Of a stretch of DNA of 11,966 bases, positions 6,988 through 11,966 are shown in pieces (position 1 is the stretch's first letter; every line of letters starts with the position of its first letter). The position numbers and the translations under genes are program-made. The notes below the pieces were generated by a model, which worked only from the letters and a program-made list of their open reading frames with translations, made no database searches and was not told the DNA's origin. Location: contig CAZADH010000189.1 in the NCBI GenBank assembly GCA_964483805.1, positions 1 through 11,966 of the forward strand, written 5' to 3'. The DNA comes from CAZADH01 sp964483805. Its GTDB lineage: Bacteria > Muiribacteriota > Ozemobacteria > Ozemobacterales > Ozemobacteraceae.

Positions 6988-9069
6988 TTACTTGAATGCG
7001 ATGTAATCGCGGCAGAGCTTGAGGGCGTTGCCGTCGACGCCCGGGATCTTCAGTAGATCGTCGAGCGATGTGATTGGCCCGTTGGCCTGCCGCCACTGCA
7101 CGATGGCCTGAGCAGCCGCGGTCGGCATGCCACGCAGCATGTCGATGTTGGCGACACCCGCCGAGTTGATGTTCAGTTTGCCCGGATTGGTGAAATCGAT
7201 CTTCGACAGATCGACGTTGCCAATGTCGCGCGCCAGTTGCAGGTCGCTGCCGCCGGCGAGGTAGGCCGTGATGACCGACCCCGGATTGGTCGTCGCCGAT
7301 ACGACCACCTTGATCGCACGTCCGTCACCGAACGACTTGATGAAGTTGATCGACCCGCGCGTTGTGTCCGGAACGGCCGCGCCGGTTTCGATGGTGTCGA
7401 CAATCAGTTTCTTCACCGACGCGTCGGTGTCACTCAACTTGAACGCCGCGGCGATTTCCTTGGCATGGTTGACCCCGTCGGGGCGGTCCATCGAAATGTG
7501 GGTCCAACCAAAGGTGGCATCGCCCTTGCGCATCACCACCGCGTCGTTGAGGGTGGCTCCCGGGGCATCGCGGCTGGGCTTGACCACGAGTTTCACGCCG
7601 TCGCGCTTGCCCAGCGCCGCCACCGCGTACGGGTCGTTGCTGTCGACGAGCCCCGGATCGGCGCCGGCCTCAGCCATCTTTTCTTTGTATTGTTTGATAT
7701 CGACCGCATCGGTGCGCTCACCCCGGGCGATGGTTTGTTCCTTTGCCGTCAGTGAGGGTTGGGGCCGTTGCTTGTATTTATAAATGCCATACTGTGAGGC
7801 GAGGGTGACGCCGTTGATGGCCAGTCCGGTCAATGCGGTCTTGGCGCCGGCCCGCAGAATGTCGATCTCGTCGCGTTGGGTTTGCAGGTCGGCAATGCGG
7901 CGATCGATGATCACCTGCTCCGGTGTGCCCTCGGCAAAAGCCTGCCGCCGGGCTTTCAATGCGGCGATTTCGCGGTCGATCTCGATCTGGTCGATCTTGG
8001 CGTTGCCGGTTCCGTCGACGAAACGCACCGGCAGGTCAGTGACGATGCGGGCGATCTGTTCAGCGTGGCTCGTGTCGTTGAACATCTTTTGTGACAACAC
8101 CTTGGCGATCGGAGTCTCTGCGGCGAGTTTCATCGCCGTGCCGCCCACGACCCCGGAAACCAGCCCGGACCATGCGGCTTGTTCCACATCCTTGCGCAGG
8201 TTCTTCCAGTTGTAGTCTTCCGCGCGTAGCTCGGCCGCCTCGCGTTCGAGTGCGAGGTATCTGGCCAGGAGTCCATCGTCGGCCGGGTTCTTCTTGATCT
8301 CGAGCAGGACGTCGCGCATTTCGGCTTCTTTGGCCGCGATGGCCTGGTCGTTGTGAATCCAGTATTTGTTCAGCGCGTGCTTCACCCCACCACTCACGGC
8401 GCTGCTCGTCACCTTACCGGCAAAGGTCAGCGCCGCCATCTTGGCCACACCGGCCACGATCGATTTGGTGGTGACCTGGCCGGCCACCGCGCCCAAACCC
8501 CCGGTGGCGACGGTGAATGGGGCCATGATGCCGTCAGCGAGTGCCGTGGTGAACACGTCGCGGAAGAGCCGCTTGCTGTCTTTGGGTGTCGACCGGAAGG
8601 CCGAATTCATGCGCGCTTCATACGCATAATTGACCAGCGCGGAGGAAACACCTCCCAGCAGGAAGGGCGCGACGATGAACCCGATGCCACCGGTGCCGAT
8701 GCCCAACAGGGCCGTGCCGACCACGGCCGTCATGGTTGGAATCAGCGCCTTGGCGATGCCCCACGCGATCCGCTCGAACTTGCTCATCTCCGCCGCGGGC
8801 TTGGGAGGGATGGCGCCGGTACCGGGGCCGAGAGCCGAGGGGTTGATCGGTGTCGGATCGTAGGGCGCGAGCGAAACTGCCCCCGATGCGTTGGCGCCGT
8901 TCTTGACGGCAACCTTGTCGTCTTTGAAAACGTGTTGCGCCAGCGTGTGGTTGAGATCTTCGCCCTGGGCGGCCGAGATCATCGGACCGTTCAACGCGAA
9001 CAGCAGTTCCAACGCCAACCCTGCCGCCATGAAGCGGCGCCAGTGCCACCGCAGCGATTTCGTCTTCAT
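6988..9069 (-). CDS. Secreted protein: paralogous hydrophobic core, possible BECR-type nuclease-like domain, ComEA-type HhH
   Basis: A 693-aa multidomain protein. The ATG at 9069 has a strong Shine-Dalgarno (AGGAGGTG, 9075-9082, 5 nt spacing). Residues 1-34 form a signal peptide (KTKSLRWHWRR, then AAGLALELLFAL, cleavage near SAA). Residues 95-435 repeat the core of the 2564-5104 product: FERIAW, SSALVNYAYEARMN, GIMAPFTVATGGLG, GGVKHALN, RAEDYNWKNLRKDVE, KMFNDTS, QAFAEGTPE, QRDEIDIL. Residues about 490-605 (FGWTHISM, NHAKEI, VKKLIVDTIETG, IKVVVSATTNPGSVITAY) resemble barnase/EndoU/colicin E5-D/RelE-like (BECR) nuclease domains, with H524, H535 and T601 as possible active-site residues. Residues 628-693 (LNINSAGVANIDMLRGMP, IVQWRQANGPITSLDDLLKIPGV) match the ComEA/T2SK helix-hairpin-helix pattern. 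It appears monocistronic, and no immunity-like gene follows before the terminator. The HhH call is firm, the BECR call tentative, the overall role unknown. Confidence 0.9.
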   Translation of the reverse strand: MKTKSLRWHWRRFMAAGLALELLFALNGPMISAAQGEDLNHTLAQHVFKDDKVAVKNGANASGAVSLAPYDPTPINPSALGPGTGAIPPKPAAEMSKFERIAWGIAKALIPTMTAVVGTALLGIGTGGIGFIVAPFLLGGVSSALVNYAYEARMNSAFRSTPKDSKRLFRDVFTTALADGIMAPFTVATGGLGAVAGQVTTKSIVAGVAKMAALTFAGKVTSSAVSGGVKHALNKYWIHNDQAIAAKEAEMRDVLLEIKKNPADDGLLARYLALEREAAELRAEDYNWKNLRKDVEQAAWSGLVSGVVGGTAMKLAAETPIAKVLSQKMFNDTSHAEQIARIVTDLPVRFVDGTGNAKIDQIEIDREIAALKARRQAFAEGTPEQVIIDRRIADLQTQRDEIDILRAGAKTALTGLAINGVTLASQYGIYKYKQRPQPSLTAKEQTIARGERTDAVDIKQYKEKMAEAGADPGLVDSNDPYAVAALGKRDGVKLVVKPSRDAPGATLNDAVVMRKGDATFGWTHISMDRPDGVNHAKEIAAAFKLSDTDASVKKLIVDTIETGAAVPDTTRGSINFIKSFGDGRAIKVVVSATTNPGSVITAYLAGGSDLQLARDIGNVDLSKIDFTNPGKLNINSAGVANIDMLRGMPTAAAQAIVQWRQANGPITSLDDLLKIPGVDGNALKLCRDYIAFK

Positions 9070-9074
9070 TTCAG

Positions 9075-9082
9075 CACCTCCT
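9075..9082 (-). promoter_or_regulatory. Strong ribosome binding site of the 6988-9069 gene
   Basis: AGGAGGTG on the minus strand, 5 nt before the ATG at 9069, is a near-perfect anti-16S match. It fixes the start that gives a complete signal peptide. Confidence 0.8.
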
Positions 9083-9118
9083 CGCCGGTCCTATCCTCAT
9101 TGGCTATTCTTCACTCCA

Positions 9119-9127
9119 ATCATACCA
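9119..9127 (-). promoter_or_regulatory. Possible extended -10 promoter for the 6988-9069 gene
   Basis: On the minus strand TGGTATGAT has the TGn extension plus a five-of-six -10 box. No good -35 lies at 16-18 bp; CCGACA (9139-9144) is only 14 bp away. Transcription would start near 9112, about 43 nt before the ATG. The remainder of the 9070-9286 gap holds the inverted repeat at 9181-9215. Confidence 0.35.
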
Positions 9128-9180
9128 CCCGGGCGGCCTGTCGGTTTTCTTCACCACTGTATTGAAGTCTGCCGAACGCA

Positions 9181-9215
9181 CCAGCGCCCGTCGAACGGTG
9201 TCCGGCGGGCGCTGG
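9181..9215 (-). terminator. Stem-loop downstream of the 228-aa protein gene, possible transcript end
   Basis: A perfect 10-bp stem, CCAGCGCCCG (9181-9190) with CGGGCGCTGG (9206-9215), has a 15-nt loop and begins about 70 bp after the minus-strand stop at 9287. No T-run follows on the minus strand, so it is not a standard intrinsic terminator. It may stabilise the 3' end or be incidental. Confidence 0.35.
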
Positions 9216-9286
9216 AAAACGAAATCAAACAGAACCGACTGCTCGTCGACGCCGTCCGCTGCACTGCGGCTGTCGGCGGTGTGTGG

Positions 9287-9973
9287 TTACCGGCCTTTGC
9301 CGCTGTGCTCGTGCTTGGGGGTGTCACCCTTGGGTTTCTCGCTGGTCGCGTCGGTCTTCTTCGCGTCGGCGGGGCCCTTGGTGGCGTCATACAATGTATG
9401 CATGCATTTGCCGATCGCCCGCTCGACGGCCGGCTTGTTCTTGGCGTCGGTGCCAAAACAGTGGTCGGGTACCAGTTGTTGGCAGTCGAAGCAGAAGCGG
9501 TATTGGGTCTCGTTGCCGTCGGCGACCACATCGGTGAGACTGTCGATCTCGACGAGTTGAGCGTCGGGAAAAACCCAGCCATGAACGCGAATCGTGTGGC
9601 CAATCCAAGCGGGATTGCGGGCAATCTGTTGCCCCCGTCGATTCTCGAGCACGTGCCAGCATTTGCCGTCGGGGGTCAGAATGCCCTGGGTTGCTGGACC
9701 GACCTCGCCAACGTTGATGTCTGCACCGCCCGCACGGTGCTTAACAAGGTCCTCGATGCAAACAATCTTGCCGGTCACATACACCCGGTCTTTCAGTAGT
9801 CGTCGATACTCGCCGCGTTCCGGATTCCAGTCCGCCGCGAAGGCGGTTCCCCCGACGATGACCGCCATGACGACGGCTGTCAGACACAGGGCCAGTTGTT
9901 GGGCGCCGCATTTCGACTGGGGGGTCCCCCGTCGACGACAAGTGCTGGAAAGCTGGATTGCCCGCTGCGACAT
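9287..9973 (-). CDS. Secreted 228-aa protein with possible OB-like fold and Cys/His cluster, unknown function
   Basis: The start is ATG at 9973, because AGGAGGAA (9979-9986) lies 5 nt upstream; an open frame extends to an ATG at 10108 but lacks this site. The N-terminus is a long signal peptide: a basic region with CRRRG, a hydrophobic stretch at about 25-42, and cleavage at AFA|AD near residue 46. The mature part begins WNPERGEYRRLLKDRVYVTG. About 62-146 looks like a small OB-like beta barrel (VTGKIVCIEDL, GKCWHVLENRRG, IGHTIRVHGWVF). A cluster then appears: C161, C164, H171, C172, C190 and H192 (CFDC, DHCFG, GKCMH), with C72 and C105 earlier. It could bind a metal or form disulphides. There is no CXXCH haem motif. 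The tail is Lys/His-rich and disordered. I recognise no family. Its own possible promoter and a palindrome lie just upstream. Confidence 0.85.
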   Translation of the reverse strand: MSQRAIQLSSTCRRRGTPQSKCGAQQLALCLTAVVMAVIVGGTAFAADWNPERGEYRRLLKDRVYVTGKIVCIEDLVKHRAGGADINVGEVGPATQGILTPDGKCWHVLENRRGQQIARNPAWIGHTIRVHGWVFPDAQLVEIDSLTDVVADGNETQYRFCFDCQQLVPDHCFGTDAKNKPAVERAIGKCMHTLYDATKGPADAKKTDATSEKPKGDTPKHEHSGKGR

Positions 9974-9978
9974 GGTCG

Positions 9979-9986
9979 TTCCTCCT
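9979..9986 (-). promoter_or_regulatory. Ribosome binding site fixing the start at 9973
   Basis: AGGAGGAA on the minus strand, 5 nt upstream of ATG 9973, sets the start 45 codons inside the longest open frame and yields an ordinary signal peptide. Confidence 0.8.
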
Positions 9987-10049
9987 GCGCTCAGTTCCGG
10001 ATCGTCACCGCTCGTTGGGCCGGTGGGCGATCGCGTGAAGATACGAGCC

Positions 10050-10078
10050 ATGATAAACGAGTTGCCGATCGGCAACAA
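10050..10078 (-). promoter_or_regulatory. Candidate promoter for the 228-aa secreted protein
   Basis: On the minus strand TTGTTG (10073-10078, a weak -35) is followed after 17 bp by TATCAT (10050-10055, five of six). The predicted start near 10043 leaves about 70 nt of leader. The palindrome at 10061-10076 fills most of the spacer and overlaps the -35. Confidence 0.4.
10061..10076. promoter_or_regulatory. 16-bp perfect palindrome, candidate operator
   Basis: GTTGCCGATCGGCAAC is identical on both strands with no spacer. It lies about 90 bp upstream of the ATG at 9973 and 47 bp past the stop at 10124, within the spacer of a plausible promoter. That is the position expected for a dimeric repressor site. 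As a hairpin it would have little or no loop, which favours DNA binding over RNA structure. Confidence 0.4.
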
Positions 10079-10100
10079 CCATCGTGCCTGGGGGCGAAAG

Positions 10101-10123
10101 GGGGTCACGAAGCGGTGGTCCCC
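10101..10123 (-). terminator. Weak imperfect hairpin right after the 10124 stop
   Basis: On the minus strand GGGGACCAC can pair with GTGACCCC around a CGCTTC loop, with an internal mismatch, followed by CTTTCG. It is correctly placed to end the 10124-11950 transcript, but the stem is interrupted and the T-run is only three. Confidence 0.25.
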
Positions 10124-11950
10124 TCAGTTGCTGGCCTGACTTCCCGCATCCGCGCGCCAAGCAGTGGGGACCGCCGCATCGAGCGTGAAGTCGCGCATGC
10201 CCGGCCCTGGATCGAGATAACAGGTCTCGGTTCGTGCCGCCCGGTCTGCCGCCTCGATCGTAAATACAACATAAGATGGCGTCAGTCCGGCGAATTGGTA
10301 ACGGCCGGCGGCGTCGGTGATACAGGTGGTGGTTCCACAGGAAACCCTGGCGTTGGCGACCGGGCGCTGTTCCGGGTCGCGAACCACCCCGCTCAGGGTC
10401 GCCGATTCCGCCCGAAGACTGACGCGTTGGCGCAGGTGCAGGTTATTGCCCAACTGAATCTCCTGAGCAGAATACCCCTCGCGATACACCAACGCTTCAG
10501 TCACCGGTTCCCCGCCGTCGAGGCTCAAGGTGACATCACCGTTATCATCGGTGGTCTGTGCCTGTCCAGCGACGACAACCGTGGCCCCGGAGACCGGCCG
10601 GCGTGAACTCTCATCCAGCACCTCAAAGGAGATAAGCACCTTGGTACCGGCCGGGGCACTGCTGGCTCCGTCCGCATCCGGCGTGACCGGTTCTGGAATG
10701 GCGTCGGCAAGATTCTCCCCGGCAGGCTCTGGCGGCGCGGCTTCAGGCGAGCGAGCAGGGGAAGAGGTCGCCTCCTCGTCATCGTTGTCTTCGCCGGCAT
10801 CCTCATCGGTGCCGTCCCGCGCCGGGTTGTCGCCGGTCTCGACAGCCGTCGCACCGGCGCCCGCGGTGCCGATGGCCACGTCGAAATGGTGGTCGAGAGC
10901 GAGCACGCACACATCCGCCAGACCGGCCGGTTCTTCGGTGGCAGTCGTCGACATTGTCTTCATCACCGGCGCGTTCTCTGGCGTTGCATGGTGCAACGGC
11001 AGAACGACGGGCGCATTTTGGTCGAGATCGATGATGCGGAAGCCCTCGAAGGTAGGGTGGGTCAGGCTCAGGATGACCGGTCGGGTGCAGGACGCGGGAA
11101 TGGTGAGCAGGCCGTCGGTCGGGACGGGGCGCTCCCGAGCATCACCGAATGCATACTCCCAGTTGTCGAGCGTCAATCCCTGGCACGCGCCCTTGACCTG
11201 AACCTCGATTGTCTCCTCACTCTTGCGCACGATGAGGAGATCGCGGCCATAGAACTCATCGATGTTTTGCATCAACGCCCGCAGTTCCCGATTTGACACG
11301 GTATCCGTCTCCGCGCCGGGTTCGTGACTGTCCCGCCCCAGCACGGTCGTCAGCGACAGCCGGGGATGCACGGTGGGAACCCTGCCATCCCGTGGGTTTT
11401 CCGGCAACCTCGATTGGGGAACCGGGTGTCGCAGGCTTTTTTCGAGAGCCTCGCACAGTCGTTCCAGGTGATTCATCACGTGCTGCCGCGACAACTGCTT
11501 TTCAGGAGCGAACTGGTCGTTGCCCATGCCCATCATGACGCGATGCGCGAACACGAAGCGGGCACCGTCCTGCGGCAAAGATCCAGGCAGATCCGCAAGT
11601 TGGGGCAGGGGACCCAACTGTCGGAGCGTTCCCGGATGAATGACGGGGAGCAACCGCTCGATCGTCTGGCTCATGCGCAACAGCAGCAGGCCGCGAGTTA
11701 CCGTGCCGATGCTGGCAGAACTGCGGCAACCGACGAAAACGGCGATGGCCACTGTGAACAACGACAGCAGCAAACCCATGTTGGCCAGGCGGTTCGGGGT
11801 CCGGCGTGTTGGGGCTGCCGCCGGACGCACGGGCTTTCGCCTCTTTGATCGCTCCGAGGTGGTTCGCTCGGGATCTGCAGACGTTGGCCCGGATTCAGCA
11901 ATATTTTGTATTGCCGTACTGTCGGTCTGGATGGCGCCGCTCCCTGTCAT
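10124..11950 (-). CDS. Membrane- or lipid-anchored protein with two C-terminal carboxypeptidase-regulatory-like domains
   Basis: Up to 608 aa from ATG 11950. A single hydrophobic segment lies at about 58-75 (MGLLLSLFTVAIAVFVGC) after a basic stretch (RSKRRKPVRP, RRTPNR). The segment ends in FVGC, an imperfect lipobox, so the protein may be a lipoprotein or a single-pass membrane protein. Residues about 80-370 belong to no family I recognise. An acidic Glu/Asp/Pro/Ala low-complexity linker spans about 375-432. Two beta-sandwich repeats follow: about 435-515 (VLDESSRRPVSGATVVVAGQ, DDNGDVTLSLDGG) and 516-590 (LSGVVRDPEQRPVANARVSC, TDAAGRYQFAGLTPSYVVF). Both match the carboxypeptidase regulatory-like pattern and are probably adhesion or scaffold modules outside the membrane. 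No ribosome site precedes 11950 and the frame is open to the window edge. GTG at 11830 (residue 41), with AAAGAGG at 11840-11846 upstream, is an alternative start that would give a conventional signal sequence. Confidence 0.85.
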   Translation of the reverse strand: MTGSGAIQTDSTAIQNIAESGPTSADPERTTSERSKRRKPVRPAAAPTRRTPNRLANMGLLLSLFTVAIAVFVGCRSSASIGTVTRGLLLLRMSQTIERLLPVIHPGTLRQLGPLPQLADLPGSLPQDGARFVFAHRVMMGMGNDQFAPEKQLSRQHVMNHLERLCEALEKSLRHPVPQSRLPENPRDGRVPTVHPRLSLTTVLGRDSHEPGAETDTVSNRELRALMQNIDEFYGRDLLIVRKSEETIEVQVKGACQGLTLDNWEYAFGDARERPVPTDGLLTIPASCTRPVILSLTHPTFEGFRIIDLDQNAPVVLPLHHATPENAPVMKTMSTTATEEPAGLADVCVLALDHHFDVAIGTAGAGATAVETGDNPARDGTDEDAGEDNDDEEATSSPARSPEAAPPEPAGENLADAIPEPVTPDADGASSAPAGTKVLISFEVLDESSRRPVSGATVVVAGQAQTTDDNGDVTLSLDGGEPVTEALVYREGYSAQEIQLGNNLHLRQRVSLRAESATLSGVVRDPEQRPVANARVSCGTTTCITDAAGRYQFAGLTPSYVVFTIEAADRAARTETCYLDPGPGMRDFTLDAAVPTAWRADAGSQASN

Positions 11951-11966
11951 CGACGAGGGAAAACAT

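Noticed and set aside
8353..9165. Open plus-strand frame of 270 codons
   Set aside because: It is antisense to the core of the 693-aa protein, has no ribosome site, and its translation is Arg/Gly/His-rich with no recognisable domain.
9974..10108. ATG at 10108 as the start of the 228-aa secreted protein
   Set aside because: That extension would run through the palindrome and promoter and bury the signal peptide 45 residues inside the protein. AGGAGGAA marks ATG 9973.
10530..11201. Open plus-strand frame of 223 codons
   Set aside because: It is antisense to the carboxypeptidase-regulatory-like protein. Its Ser/Ala/Pro/Val bias is the mirror of the acidic linker codons.
11897..11966. ATG at 11966 opening a 23-codon minus-strand frame
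   Set aside because: It is a different frame from the gene below and ends in TGA after 23 codons. No ribosome site can be seen at the window edge.

Overview
The window is GC-rich bacterial DNA (AT-rich only around promoters and the terminator) with densely coding, secretion-oriented genes. There is no rRNA or tRNA, insertion sequence, phage gene or CRISPR array. Promoters look like standard sigma-70 types (TTGACA/TACAAT) and ribosome binding sites are AGGAGG-like. Nearly every gene product has a signal peptide or membrane anchor. The lineage cannot be fixed from the sequence. The mix of SH3b proteins, carboxypeptidase-regulatory-like folds, GldG-like ABC accessory proteins and large unclassified secreted proteins would suit an uncultured environmental phylum (Planctomycetota, Riflebacteria or similar), but that is inference.

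Layout, left to right. (1) Positions 1-5104, minus strand: an operon that reads right to left. It starts with an 846-aa secreted protein having a glycine-rich hydrophobic core (2564-5104). A 668-aa membrane-anchored extracytoplasmic protein follows, overlapping it by one base (558-2564). Last is an ABC-2-type ATPase, 23 bp further on and cut by the left edge of the window (1-534). (2) Positions 5105-5365: a divergent promoter region. One good promoter drives the minus operon and another drives a small plus-strand gene (5366-5593), which has a structured leader. (3) Positions 5716-6905, plus strand: a strong promoter, a TTG-started membrane-anchored protein with two SH3b domains (5876-6817), and a strong hairpin terminator. 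(4) Positions 6988-9069, minus strand: a 693-aa secreted protein that converges on that terminator. Its core is a clear paralogue of the 846-aa protein, but its C-terminus carries a possible BECR-type nuclease-like domain followed by a ComEA-type helix-hairpin-helix. (5) Positions 9287-9973, minus strand: a 228-aa secreted protein with a possible OB-like fold and a Cys/His cluster, preceded by a 16-bp palindrome. (6) Positions 10124-11950, minus strand: a membrane- or lipid-anchored protein ending in two carboxypeptidase-regulatory-like beta domains. Its 5' end is near the right edge.

How the genes may work together: the left operon looks like an ABC export or membrane-remodelling machine, made of an ATPase, a GldG-like extracytoplasmic partner and a large secreted helical protein. 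The permease is probably just outside the left edge. The paralogue at 6988-9069 shares the hydrophobic core but has exchanged its C-terminus for nuclease-like and DNA-binding-like modules, which suggests a common core with variable C-terminal domains. This paralogous family is the best candidate here for something undescribed. Its function is not shown by the sequence.
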